64,000 bases of DNA, from assembly GCA_002298995.1 (NCBI GenBank), contig DBMO01000032.1, positions 1 through 64,000 on the forward strand, given 5' to 3'. The notes beneath the pieces are model-generated. The model was not told the DNA's origin, made no database searches, and saw only the letters and a list, made by a program, of their open reading frames with translations. The position numbers and the translations under genes are program-made. Each line of letters begins with the position of its first letter. The first letter of the stretch is position 1. The DNA comes from Desulfarculales bacterium UBA696 (lineage in GTDB: Bacteria > Desulfobacterota > Syntrophobacteria > Syntrophobacterales > Syntrophobacteraceae). Below, one piece after another: positions 21,301 through 29,209 of the stretch.

Positions 21301-21847
21301 TCGGGAATAACTCCAGCGCGGCTTCCAGGGTGCCTCGCACGTCAAGGCCCGCAAATAACTGTACACTCCGCTTCTCGGCATCTTCCCGCTTGAATCCTTC
21401 TTGCATGATCCAGGAGATTGAGGGGACATTAGGGAAGATATCTTTAGCTTCATTTTGAAAAAGCAGCATTGACGGCGCGTGAATGGTGATGACCAAATCA
21501 ATCTTGATCTTCGAATACTTATGTCGGAGTATTCCCGTCAGGGCTTCCCTCTGCTCTTTGTCGCTTATGCGCGAAAGGTCAAGATACTCGAAGAACAGGT
21601 CGCTATTTTTTACACCGGCGTTTTCCATGACCGAAATAAAAGTGGGATTGAATTTATGATAAGAGGGCAGCGAATACCCGTAGGAGTACAAAACCAGAAT
21701 CCGCTTGTCTTCCAAGCCCGATGGTTGGCGGTGTGTTTGCGCTTTGATAGTCTTTGAATTTAAGGCGCAGATCGGCAAGATTAGAATAAGGAAACCCAAT
21801 AGCCCGAGTTTCATGGAATTGCGCGAGTAGGGGGTTTTCACCTTCAC
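18350..21847 (-). CDS. histidine kinase with periplasmic binding domain and four PAS domains
   Basis: A 1165-residue sensor kinase. It has a signal or anchor helix near residues 12-30, an extracytoplasmic region to about 365 that resembles the ABC_sub_bind (PF04392) periplasmic-binding fold (RILVLYSYGYSLPSYHK, VIYWNVL), and one membrane helix (LALAGIILTGQSLLIIGLLI). Four PAS/PAC units follow, each closing with an ITDRKRVE- or VTERV-like segment. The kinase core has the H-box FLATMSHELRTPLNS, the N-box NLLSNAIKF, DTGIGIKREDM and GTGLGLSICRKLL. No receiver is fused; it is supplied by the overlapping downstream gene. It starts at a GTG; an ATG 11 codons in is an alternative. The ligand is unknown; the family binds small molecules. 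Confidence 0.92.
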   Translation of the reverse strand: MKVKTPYSRNSMKLGLLGFLILILPICALNSKTIKAQTHRQPSGLEDKRILVLYSYGYSLPSYHKFNPTFISVMENAGVKNSDLFFEYLDLSRISDKEQREALTGILRHKYSKIKIDLVITIHAPSMLLFQNEAKDIFPNVPSISWIMQEGFKREDAEKRSVQLFAGLDVRGTLEAALELFPNTRRVLFISGTFQIDTQTEREAEDIFAQWGSKLQFEYTSHLSVEEVLERVANLPPQSIVIYWNVLRDKTGRTFIPTDVGRIVAKTANAPVFCLYDTLLGLGVVGGSLQSYSAGGARTANLALDILNRRIDLAEHPEAITVSPVLMFDWKQLQRWGVDKSKLPEASIIINYPHSFWLDHKWYLALAGIILTGQSLLIIGLLIHRHRRKSAEVSLRKAEEKYRNIFEGALEGIYETSPEGKNLTANPALAKMLGYDSPEDVVSSITDSGYQVWADPNQRLDYIRLLEEHGTLLRYECEYYRKDKTKIWVSLNARRVPGPSGETLHYSGFIEDITDRKRVEQALAESRAQIIALFDSTNDFIWSVDPVNFGVVTWNKSFGDYFTKERGIELRVGMTPEQLVPREFVSQWDEMFMRALREGSFVTEYTVITGNIILLLTFNLLRQDGDIFGISIFGKDITERKRVEEELRKSEERYRALVDTSADWVWEVDAEARYTYADPKIQMILGYAPGEVLGRSPFDFMPEEEALRVKALFNEIAVDRRPFSGLINLNLHKDGREVVLETSGTPICGSNGDLLGYRGMDRDVTERVLAEIELRRSEERFRKVIEDSPMGIGASRAGLIVFVNKKYLEMFGYQNLSEVIGQPVINHLVPEVREEIAQRIRRRSKDFDLPAEYIGEALRKDGSSFTAHVGNSLVRFPEGLTSIAFFLDITERIKAEEELRKYREHLEEMIEERTAELVIAKERAEAADLVKSVFLATMSHELRTPLNSIIGFTGVLQQELSGPLNEEQKKQLGMVRASGSHLLDLINDVLDISKIEAGQLEVSIEPFDLRAVVQKVFQSVRPLATKKCIGLELEIAPDVKSISSDRRRVEQILLNLLSNAIKFTDEGKVCVKCSVNAQAASIDVADTGIGIKREDMELLFKPFQQVQTGAGRHFEGTGLGLSICRKLLDLLGGKIAVASEWGKGSTFSFTLPLERLRDESQNTLH

Positions 21848-22119
21848 CTGTTAATCCTGTTTGTGGAGGATAGACAGCATGAGTTCTTGTTACAACCACT
21901 CGGCGTAAGGAAATACTAGCTCTATATGGCATTAGAAAGCACTGTGAAATCGGCTTCCTTCGAAATCAAGAAATTGAAGGCGAGTTTCAAGAAATGGTTT
22001 GAGATTTGAACCAGGGTTACACCATGTCTGATCTGTCAGGAGTTGTGCCATCGAGAGCGAAATTCTCGCGGGAGTAAAACAACTCCTCTCTTGTTTCGGA
22101 CATAGTGCAAGTTAATGCA

Positions 22120-22341
22120 TTATTTTGCCACGGAAAGGGTCACATAGACAAAGAATTTATCCAGGTGGGACAGAGAAAACATTCTGGGATTGTTCGCGTC
22201 AACTCCGGAAAGTTTGAACTGGCCGCCCTCTTCGTGCACCGCTCTACAAATTTCCACCAGGACGGCAATTGAAGAAAAATCGACGCAGACTGCCTTCGTA
22301 AGATCCGCTTCGGTTTTTTTTGCAGCGCTTCCTATAAGCAA
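22120..22341 (-). pseudogene. shortened STAS-domain protein, probably decayed
   Basis: A 73-residue frame that matches only the second half of a STAS (anti-sigma-factor antagonist) domain: VCVDFSSIAVLVEICRAV, then EEGGQFKLSGVD and FSLSHLDKFF. The usual first strands are missing, and so is the stretch between the DFSS strand and the helix that carries the phosphorylatable DSSG serine. It looks as if about eight codons were lost between two similar DxSS segments. It begins 14 bases after the stop of the TolB-N/TPR gene on the same strand. A small functional protein cannot be excluded. Confidence 0.5.
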
Positions 22342-22355
22342 GTCTCAAGAAATTC

Positions 22356-24122
22356 TTAAAGTCCAGCTTTTCGCAATCCATCAATCAGAATTTGGTGCAC
22401 TTCCGGGTCTTTGACCCAGAGTCGAATCAACTCAGGACCAGAATCAGAAAAGTCCGGCTTAAACTCGATAATCTTTTTGATTTCAGCAATAGCCTTGCGT
22501 TTTCTCCCAAGCTGGCCCAGTGCGGCGGCCCGCACCAAAGGGTCCCAAAAAAGCTTTGGCGTGTTGAAGTTTTGGGCCTCCCGATATGCTGCTTCAAATT
22601 GTCCCTGCCGGCAATAATTCAGGTACGGAGCCAAACGGAACCAGCCCGGATAGAATGGATTCAACTCCAGTCCCCGTTCCAGCAAAAGAAGGCCTCGCTC
22701 CCACTCTCCATAAAGAGCCATTTCCCAACCTAGAGAAGCCATACAATCAGGCGAGTTGGGGCGGAGCAACAGCAGTTGTTCCGCCTCCCTGAAGAAATGC
22801 TCCTTTTCCCCGGCCACGAATAAGGCGTGGACAACCAGCGAGCGGACCAATTGGCTTTGCGGTTCAAGGAAGGCCCCCCGCCTGGCAAATTCAACGGCCT
22901 TTTCGATCAACTCCTCCATGTCCGGGCTGAAGAAAGCATACTGATCCGCGTATAGGCAGGAGAGCATGGACAATGCAATGCCGGATTCTGGGTTTCTGGA
23001 ACAGACATGCTCCAGGGCTTCAAGGGCCTCGGCGTGCCCCTGCGGTGATAATTCGCTCTGGTATTGGCTGAATCTGAGAAAGGCTTCAAGGAGATCGAGA
23101 TCTCCGGGCGCCTTCATACGGGATTCTAGCGCTAATTTTCTTGGCACAATGCCAAACACCCCACCGATTCTCCCTGCAATACTTCGGGCGATTTCCTCCT
23201 GCAGGTCGATCATATTGTCCGATTCGAGATGGCGCCTGTACTGCTCCCCCCAGATCTGCATCCCGGTTGAAGTATCTATCAGTCGAACGTTGAACTTAAT
23301 ATTTCGGCACTCTTCCCGCAAACTCCCCTCAAGAAAGAATCTCACTCCAAGTCTTCTGCCTATTTCTTCCGCCCCAATCTGCTTTCCTTTCCACTGCGCG
23401 GAAGAATGTAGTGCGTTCACCTGCAAAGAAGGACAGCGGGCAAGCTCAATCATTAGTTCTTCGATCAAACCATCGGCCATGTGGCATTGATCGGGATCAC
23501 TTGTGAGGTTTACAAGTGGCATTACGGCAATTGACGCGCCGGTCCCGGTGGAGAATGGAAGTATTTCAGCGGAGTTTTGGGAAATATTAATCTCGGAAGG
23601 AGAAGTTCCGGCAGGCCTTTGAAGCCGCACAACCTTCGGTTTTTCTGGGATCGTCATTGAAAATGTTGGAATGTAGCTCCCCTTGCCGATATCGATTCTG
23701 AGCTGGTCCCGTTTGCCCTGACCCAAGTAGTAGCTTTCCAGCGCCCTTCTTAGCCTTCCAGCCTGGATTCGCACAATCGGATCTATGGTTGGATCGAAGT
23801 CATTTCTTCTGCCGAAAACCTGAGTCGCAACCGTATAGCCCTTGATCTGATGAGCCCGCCCGGCAAGTGTTTCCTCCACAACAAAACATAAGAAGCCGCG
23901 CAGCATAGCCTTATCTTTGAATGCCTGGCTATCAAGAATGCATCCCAGTTCCTTTCTAACAACTTCATCCGGGATGTCTTCGGAGCTGGAACATGGGGAT
24001 GGTGATGCCCCGGACTTAACGGTGCCGTTAACACCATTGCCGTTGACCGCGCCCAAGTGGACACGAATCCCATCGGGAAAGAAATGTGGAGCATCCGGGG
24101 TTACACCTGATAGTTCGCTCAT
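22356..24122 (-). CDS. TolB-N-like and TPR protein with N-terminal winged-helix-like domain
   Basis: A 588-residue cytoplasmic protein without a signal peptide. Residues about 50-155 (LRGFLCFVVEETLAGRAHQIKGY... RIQAGRLRRALESYY) match a conserved domain seen at the front of adenylate-cyclase-like TPR proteins. Residues about 195-330 look like the TolB amino-terminal/FlgO-like fold (SIAVMPLVNLTSDPDQ... GLIEELMIELAR... VRFFLEGSLRE... IWGEQYRR). The rest is TPR-like helices (ALEALEHVCSRNPESGIAL, LLERGLELNPFYPG). There is no cyclase domain. It is probably a scaffold or regulator of unknown target. GAGGAAG precedes the ATG. A decayed STAS gene follows it. Confidence 0.75.
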   Translation of the reverse strand: MSELSGVTPDAPHFFPDGIRVHLGAVNGNGVNGTVKSGASPSPCSSSEDIPDEVVRKELGCILDSQAFKDKAMLRGFLCFVVEETLAGRAHQIKGYTVATQVFGRRNDFDPTIDPIVRIQAGRLRRALESYYLGQGKRDQLRIDIGKGSYIPTFSMTIPEKPKVVRLQRPAGTSPSEINISQNSAEILPFSTGTGASIAVMPLVNLTSDPDQCHMADGLIEELMIELARCPSLQVNALHSSAQWKGKQIGAEEIGRRLGVRFFLEGSLREECRNIKFNVRLIDTSTGMQIWGEQYRRHLESDNMIDLQEEIARSIAGRIGGVFGIVPRKLALESRMKAPGDLDLLEAFLRFSQYQSELSPQGHAEALEALEHVCSRNPESGIALSMLSCLYADQYAFFSPDMEELIEKAVEFARRGAFLEPQSQLVRSLVVHALFVAGEKEHFFREAEQLLLLRPNSPDCMASLGWEMALYGEWERGLLLLERGLELNPFYPGWFRLAPYLNYCRQGQFEAAYREAQNFNTPKLFWDPLVRAAALGQLGRKRKAIAEIKKIIEFKPDFSDSGPELIRLWVKDPEVHQILIDGLRKAGL

Positions 24123-24802
24123 TCGGGCTTCCTCTCAAGTGAACTGCTAAGAAGGCTGACAAATGACTGGACAGGCAGGAAGTCGACTCGCGCATGCAAA
24201 TGACTTCCGAATATTAGATACTGCCGTGAGCAGCAGCGATTTTCATGCCAAAAGGAGTGCGGGACCGAGTAATGCGTCAGCTGACTGAAATCTTGGAGTT
24301 TTTTAAGAGAGGCATGGTTGTGATGAGAAGGTCTTCGACCGGTAATTGCAGATACTTTAGGAAAATCCCAATCTGTTGGGAAAGATTGCTTTTCGTGGAC
24401 CTTCAGAATCTCGCGGTAGCCTGTTAGGGACCTGGCGAGCAAAATAGGCGCCCTGGTGGCAACTTTGGATGACCTTATTCATCCTGCCGTCGGTGTGGAA
24501 AGTTGCCTATGCCCGCCCACATCAATGAAGAATGGCTGAATGTGTCTCCTGGACTGAAACAACGGGGGGGCAAGTATTTTTTCAGGATCACTGCAAACCA
24601 GATAGGGCAAAAGTAGTTTTTCGACCCTGATTAAAGATCGGCAATTCAATGTCATCAGCAGTCGGAATCATTAAGCTAACATTGTTTCGGATCATATTTT
24701 AACTGTAAAAGATTTTTTTAAAATTATTGAATTTGGCCAGGCAGAAATGTGGTATCGAGGATTTGGCATGAGTTCCGGAATTATCGGTTTAGTTGAGTTG
24801 TT
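24123..24802. other. intergenic region without a supported gene
   Basis: This 680-base gap separates the minus-strand signalling block from the plus-strand accessory block. It is more AT-rich than its surroundings by eye, especially 24600-24800. Open frames in it have no recognisable content. Promoters for both flanking genes must be here, but I could not identify a clear -35/-10 pair. Confidence 0.5.
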
Positions 24803-24817
24803 GTGGTAAGGACAGGT

Positions 24818-25927
24818 GTGCCCGTGAATAGTGCAGAATTGCTCGATTTTCTTGTAAAAGAACACCTCATCGACATGGCGCCCGGTGATATTTTGCGTAG
24901 CCGGCCCGGTCAATTGCCGGAGAATTTCGATTTTGATCGCATCGAGGGAATGCTGCTCGGCCTGGCCATTGGGGATGCTCTCGGGAATACGAATGAAGGA
25001 ATGGAACCTGAGGCGCGAAAGAACAAATACGGAGAAATCCGTGACTATCTGCCCAATCATCATGCCGGTAATGAAAAAGTCGGCCTCCCTTCCGACGACA
25101 CACAGCTTGCCTTCTGGACCCTTGAGCAGATACTCGATGTTGACGGCTTCAACCCCGAGCGCCTTTCGGCCAAATTCACATCAAGGAGAATCTTTGGGAT
25201 AGGATCCACGGTTAAGGAATTCATCACAAACTGCAAACATGGACTGCCCTGGTACAAATGCGGTCCCAAATCAGCGGGAAACGGCGCTCTGATGCGAATA
25301 GCGCCGATGGTAATACCTCATCTGAAATCAGCCACGCCCTCTCTCTGGGTCGATACCGCTCTTTCAGCCATGATGACTCATAATGACTCTGCTTCAATCT
25401 CGAGTTGTATCGCCTTCGTGAAAATTATCTGGGAAACTCTGAAAATGAATGAGGCGCCGAATCCCGGATGGTGGCTGGAGACATATGTTTCCGTAGCCAG
25501 CCAGCTGGAGACGGACAGGCAGTATAGACCGAGACGCAAACTCCACGGAGACTTCACGGGAACTGTCTCCGAATACGTGACAGAAGTGATTGCAGAAGGG
25601 CTGGACAGAGGCTTTTCGGCTTTAGAGGCTTGTGAGTGGTGGTATTCAGGAGCTTTTCTGCTCGAGACCGTTCCGAGCGTTTTGTTTATTCTCATGAAGC
25701 ATGCCCATGATCCTGAAGAGGCTATGGTAAGGGCGGTAAACGATACAAGGGATAACGACACCATCGCTGCAATCGTAGGCGCCGTCGTAGGAGCGCTGCA
25801 CGGTAAGTCAAGACTCCCCGAGCGATGGGTTTCCGGTCTGCCGGGTCGCACCAGGGAACAAGACGACGGAAAAGTCTTTGAGCTAATCGCGGCGGCCAAA
25901 AAGAACTGGGTGTGCTCGAAGTGCTGA
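24818..25927 (+). CDS. ADP-ribosylglycohydrolase family protein
   Basis: A protein of about 369 residues of the DraG/ARH family, which removes ADP-ribose from proteins, nucleic acids or small molecules using two Mg ions. The family blocks are GMLLGLAIGDALGN, PSDDTQLAFWTL (metal-binding Asp pair), GNGALMRIAP, MMTHNDSAS and the C-terminal NDTRDNDTIAAIVGAVVGA (metal-binding DNDT). An extra N-terminal segment of about 40 residues precedes the fold. The frame is open from a GTG at 24803; the GTG at 24818 has AAGGA five bases upstream and was chosen. No ADP-ribosyltransferase or toxin gene is near, so the substrate is unknown. The hydrolase gene follows at once. Confidence 0.88.
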   Translation: MPVNSAELLDFLVKEHLIDMAPGDILRSRPGQLPENFDFDRIEGMLLGLAIGDALGNTNEGMEPEARKNKYGEIRDYLPNHHAGNEKVGLPSDDTQLAFWTLEQILDVDGFNPERLSAKFTSRRIFGIGSTVKEFITNCKHGLPWYKCGPKSAGNGALMRIAPMVIPHLKSATPSLWVDTALSAMMTHNDSASISSCIAFVKIIWETLKMNEAPNPGWWLETYVSVASQLETDRQYRPRRKLHGDFTGTVSEYVTEVIAEGLDRGFSALEACEWWYSGAFLLETVPSVLFILMKHAHDPEEAMVRAVNDTRDNDTIAAIVGAVVGALHGKSRLPERWVSGLPGRTREQDDGKVFELIAAAKKNWVCSKC

Positions 25928-25947
25928 ATGACGGCCGTGATCATCCC

Positions 25948-26760
25948 ATGCTCACCACAGGTGAAAGGAAACAGCATGCCATACACCAGGCCGGCGGAAT
26001 CAATCTGTATTATGAGGAGGCCGGGTCTGGCCCACCTCTGCTGTTTATCAATGGCCTCGGCTTGAGCACCCGCTCGTGGATGTACCAGGTAGATTATTTT
26101 TCAAGGAAGTTTCGGGTAATTACGTTTGATCCCCGCGGACACGGCAAATCCGGTAAGCCTCCCGGCCCTTACTCGATTGAGCAGTTTGCCTCCGATACCG
26201 CGGGGTTGATCCGCTCACTCGATCTTCCCCCCGCGCACGTGGCCGGTTTATCCATGGGTGGCATGATCGGCTTCCAACTCGCGGTCAACTCGCCCGACCT
26301 AGTCAGGAGCCTGGTGATCGTGAACAGCGGCCCCGAATTCATTCTCCGCACGCTTAGACAAAAAGTCGAAATGGCAAAAAGGGAATTCATCTTGAATATC
26401 CTGGGGGTGCGCAGGATGGGGGCGGTGCTGAGCAGGCGGCTGTTCCCGAAGCCGGAGCAAAAACGGTTGCGCAGCTTCATGGCAAGGCTTTGGGCGGAGA
26501 ACGATAAACGGGCATATCGCGATTCACTGAGGGCGCTCAAGGGCTGGAGCGTCGTGGGGCGTCTTAAAGACATCCGGTCTCCCACCCTTATTGTCACCGC
26601 GGACCAGGACTATACGCCGTTAGTCTACAAGCAATGGTATGCAAACCAAATCCCCGGAGCCGAACTGGCTGTCATATCCGATTCCCGGCATGCTACCCCT
26701 GTCGACCAGCCGGACCGATTCAATCATGTCGTTATGGAGTTCCTGGCAAAGCATTCCTGA
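25948..26760 (+). CDS. alpha/beta hydrolase
   Basis: An alpha/beta-hydrolase-fold protein of about 270 residues. The oxyanion region is GPPLLFINGLGLSTRSW, followed by FDPRGHGKS; the nucleophile elbow is GLSMGG, with the catalytic Asp probably in TADQDYTP and the His in DSRHATPVDQP near the end. It resembles 3-oxoadipate enol-lactonase and haloperoxidase-type esterases, but the substrate is unknown. The frame is open from a GTG at 25912 that would overlap the ADP-ribosylglycohydrolase gene; the ATG at 25948 is the first ATG, but neither has a strong ribosome binding site, so the start is uncertain. The two genes are probably cotranscribed. Confidence 0.87.
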   Translation: MLTTGERKQHAIHQAGGINLYYEEAGSGPPLLFINGLGLSTRSWMYQVDYFSRKFRVITFDPRGHGKSGKPPGPYSIEQFASDTAGLIRSLDLPPAHVAGLSMGGMIGFQLAVNSPDLVRSLVIVNSGPEFILRTLRQKVEMAKREFILNILGVRRMGAVLSRRLFPKPEQKRLRSFMARLWAENDKRAYRDSLRALKGWSVVGRLKDIRSPTLIVTADQDYTPLVYKQWYANQIPGAELAVISDSRHATPVDQPDRFNHVVMEFLAKHS

Positions 26761-26764
26761 TGTG

Positions 26765-27051
26765 GCGATAGCGAAGCGGGTTGCGGATAAACTCCAGGAT
26801 GCCCAATTGAGCTATGCGCATGTGTTCGAGAATTTGCCGGAAGCCGTGGGCATGTTTGGGGCTTTATTGTTGATGAACTCGGGTGGAAAATCGTAAATAA
26901 TTTCATCAAAGTCCATATGGGCGTTCCCACCGCTCAGAAGTTCAAGGAGTTGCTGCCGGAGTACTTTTTCAGGGTTCACATATTTCCTTTCGGCCTTAAT
27001 TCGAGGATTTAAATTACCTCTTCTCATGAAGGTGGTCATCAGAGGCTGCAA
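26765..27051 (-). pseudogene. DinB-family (DfsB-like) gene fragment with frameshift
   Basis: On the minus strand the frame reads NPEKVLRQQLLELLSGGNAH then MDFDEIIYDFPPEFINNKAP, the start of a DinB-superfamily protein. After NMP the frame is lost, and the next frame continues with GFRQILEHMRIAQLGILEF and IRNPLRY, again as in DinB relatives. After that it runs into the end of the alpha/beta hydrolase gene and all similarity stops. So about half of a protein of roughly 170 residues remains, with one frameshift. The stretch 27052-27348 after it holds nothing that I recognise. Confidence 0.7.
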
Positions 27052-27348
27052 AAAGGGCTTATTCGCGGTATCGAGCTTATATGAGTTGGCACAAAGTTGC
27101 CGTCAACAATATCGCCCATTATGTAAGGGAACGTGTTTTCACCCATGGAGGTCAGTGTCAGTAATACTAATTAAATATTCTCAGAAACTTTTCCACGATG
27201 CATTTCGCCAAGCCGCAATTTATTAGCCTTTCCAAAATTAACACTAGCATGCAAACAATGTTTATATATCCGATATGACTTGCTAAATTAATTATGAGCA
27301 ATTATCCTTCCCCCAATATTTACCAGGATGCATTTCGGGAGGGAAATG

Positions 27349-27930
27349 ATGGGAAGGTCGAGAGTCTGTATAGTACTTCTAATAGCCTTTTCGTTAATGG
27401 CGCCCCTGACCGGAAGCATGGCGGACGATCACGCCAAGAACGGAAAGCATTTTCAGAGCAGCTCGGATCGCGAGTTCAAAGGGTCCAAGAGTCACGGCAG
27501 AGGCGATCATGGCAATGAAACCACCGGACAATTGGCAACCTGGCTGTTAGTGGCTGCCAACCTGACAGTCGTGACAAGTGTGTCCATCAAGGCCGCACAT
27601 CGATTTCTCCCCCTGGCGGAAGGAACCAAAAAATCGCTCATCCAAATCAACCAGATCCAAAAGAAATATCTTTTGAGGTTCCACTACATTCTAAACCCGG
27701 GGATTCTGGCTATTGCCATTCTCCACTGGTCGCTTTCCCGATGCAGTTCCACATCTCTTCCAGAGTGGGGCCTCATTGCCATGCTCATTTTGGCCGGAAT
27801 TGGTCTCGTTTTGAAATTGCGGCTGGCTCCTCCAAAATTTAACAAGTTCATATACAAGGTACATTCACACCCCGGAGTAATTGGTTCAGTGGCTCTTGTG
27901 GTGTTAGCGGGTCATTTGATGGTGGACTGA
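27349..27930 (+). CDS. four-helix membrane protein, possible dihaem cytochrome b
   Basis: A 193-residue membrane protein that I do not recognise by family. It has a signal peptide (to about residue 25, GSMA-DD), a polar His/Lys/Ser-rich stretch, then four hydrophobic segments. Two of these carry histidine pairs spaced as in transmembrane haem-b helices: FHY...LHW (H-x13-H) and SHP...GHL (H-x14-H). This suggests two b haems stacked across the membrane, as in ferric-reductase-like proteins, but this is an inference. GGGAGGG lies five bases ahead of the second of two adjacent ATGs, which fixes the start. The Tim44-like gene follows. Confidence 0.65.
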   Translation: MGRSRVCIVLLIAFSLMAPLTGSMADDHAKNGKHFQSSSDREFKGSKSHGRGDHGNETTGQLATWLLVAANLTVVTSVSIKAAHRFLPLAEGTKKSLIQINQIQKKYLLRFHYILNPGILAIAILHWSLSRCSSTSLPEWGLIAMLILAGIGLVLKLRLAPPKFNKFIYKVHSHPGVIGSVALVVLAGHLMVD

Positions 27931-28040
27931 CCGGGAGCTCCGGTCCCAGCCACGCTAAGACTCAAAAGAGAGTTTTGGGACCCTTGATTTTCCACTCCGG
28001 AAGGGTTCTTGCCGGATTAACAGATGCAAGGAGGAATGTT

Positions 28041-29063
28041 TTGAAGAGGAATAAGGGATTTACCTTTGCTATCGCATTGTCCATGGTGCTTTTCTTCGGA
28101 ATTGGGGTGCTGATGGAATCCAGCGCCTGGGCACGCGCAGGGGGAGGAGGTTCTTCGGGAAGCCGCTCGAGCAGGAGCTTTTCCACACCAAGTCGCCCCT
28201 CCTCCGCATCGCCAGGCCTAAGCGATCAAGGCAGACCCAATATTCCCGTCAGCCCAAACCAACCTTCCACTGGTGTATTTGGAGGAAGCTCCATGATGCA
28301 GGGAATCGCCGGCGGCATAGCGGGGGGGCTGCTGGGGAGTATGTTGTTTGGAGGCACCGGTCATGCTGCTTCCCGTGGAGGAATGGGAGGAGGCGGGATT
28401 GGTCTTTTTGAAATTCTCATACTCGGCCTTTTGGCCTACCTCGGCTACAGGTTTTACAGGAGTAGGCGTGCGCGTGCGGTTGGTGCGGGTCTTTTCGGCA
28501 GCTCAACCAACTTCGAAGGAAATCCAGGAGGAGGGCCGGGAGTCTTCGGTGGAAGTTTTCAAGAAGGCCATGGGGACACCACGACGGATGGTGAGGTCGA
28601 GAGGGGATTTCAGCAGATAAGAAGCAGCGATCCGGGCTTCAATGAAGAAAGGCTGAAAGAGGAACTGCAGGATCTCTTCTTCCAAATACAAGCCGCCTGG
28701 ACGAATCGGAGCCTTAAGGGCATTGAGGACAAGATTACCGGCAAAATGAACGAATTCTTTGTAAATGAATTCGATTCCATGAAAGGAAAAGGTATCCTCA
28801 ATTCCCTGGAAAACATAGCGGTTCGAAAGGTGGAGCCGACCGAAGTCTGGCAGGAAACAGACAAAGACTATGTCACCGTTCTCTTCACGGCAAGCCTTCT
28901 CGATTACACGGTAGACGAGAAGACGGGAACGCTCATCTCCGGAGACAAGATGAACCCAGTAAAGTTTCTGGAGTTCTGGACGTTTTGCCGTGAGATCGGG
29001 ACTCGTCAATGGAAGCTTTCAGCAATTAGCCAGATGGTGGAACCGACAGAGAGAAACACCTGA
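28041..29063 (+). CDS. Tim44-like domain membrane protein
   Basis: A 340-residue inner-membrane protein of the bacterial Tim44-like family. It has an N-terminal hydrophobic segment, a Gly/Ser/Arg-rich low-complexity stretch, a second hydrophobic GGIAGGLLGSMLFGG segment and a third (IGLFEILILGLLAYLGYRFY). The soluble Tim44-like domain fills about the last 150 residues (DPGFNEERLKEELQDLFFQIQAAW... FLEFWTFCREIGTRQWKLSAISQM). Members act near the membrane, possibly as chaperone-like factors. The frame is open from 27975, but AGGAGG sits six bases ahead of the TTG at 28041, which is the better start. Tandem hairpins end the gene. Confidence 0.82.
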   Translation: MKRNKGFTFAIALSMVLFFGIGVLMESSAWARAGGGGSSGSRSSRSFSTPSRPSSASPGLSDQGRPNIPVSPNQPSTGVFGGSSMMQGIAGGIAGGLLGSMLFGGTGHAASRGGMGGGGIGLFEILILGLLAYLGYRFYRSRRARAVGAGLFGSSTNFEGNPGGGPGVFGGSFQEGHGDTTTDGEVERGFQQIRSSDPGFNEERLKEELQDLFFQIQAAWTNRSLKGIEDKITGKMNEFFVNEFDSMKGKGILNSLENIAVRKVEPTEVWQETDKDYVTVLFTASLLDYTVDEKTGTLISGDKMNPVKFLEFWTFCREIGTRQWKLSAISQMVEPTERNT

Positions 29064-29075
29064 AAATGTTCATGC

Positions 29076-29103
29076 CCCTGGTCCGACCTTGTCGGCCAGG
29101 GGG
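29076..29103 (+). terminator. stem-loop after the Tim44-like gene
   Basis: A long stem: cccctgg pairs with ccagggg, and inside it ccgac pairs with gtcgg around a three-base loop, with one bulged T. It begins 12 bases after the stop at 29063. There is no immediate U-run, so it may be an RNA-protecting hairpin in front of the true terminator at 29137-29165. Confidence 0.5.
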
Positions 29104-29136
29104 CACTCTGATGGGGTTTTTGGTCAAAGGGCCAGG

Positions 29137-29165
29137 AGAGGCGTGCTTACGGTGCCTCTCTTTTC
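29137..29165 (+). terminator. rho-independent terminator
   Basis: A perfect seven-base stem (gagaggc / gcctctc) with an 11-base loop is followed directly by TTTT. It lies between the Tim44-like gene and the CDF transporter gene and should separate their transcripts. Confidence 0.7.
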
Positions 29166-29209
29166 AAGAGACGAGTAAAGTTTGCGTTAGTTGATCCGGA
29201 GAAAAGAAA

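Noticed and set aside
24692..25063. 123-residue open frame on the minus strand
   Set aside because: It overlaps the clear start of the ADP-ribosylglycohydrolase gene in antisense.
27085..27100. TTGGCAC...TTGC sequence resembling a sigma-54 promoter
   Set aside because: GG and GC are nine bases apart, not ten, a spacing sigma-54 does not tolerate well.
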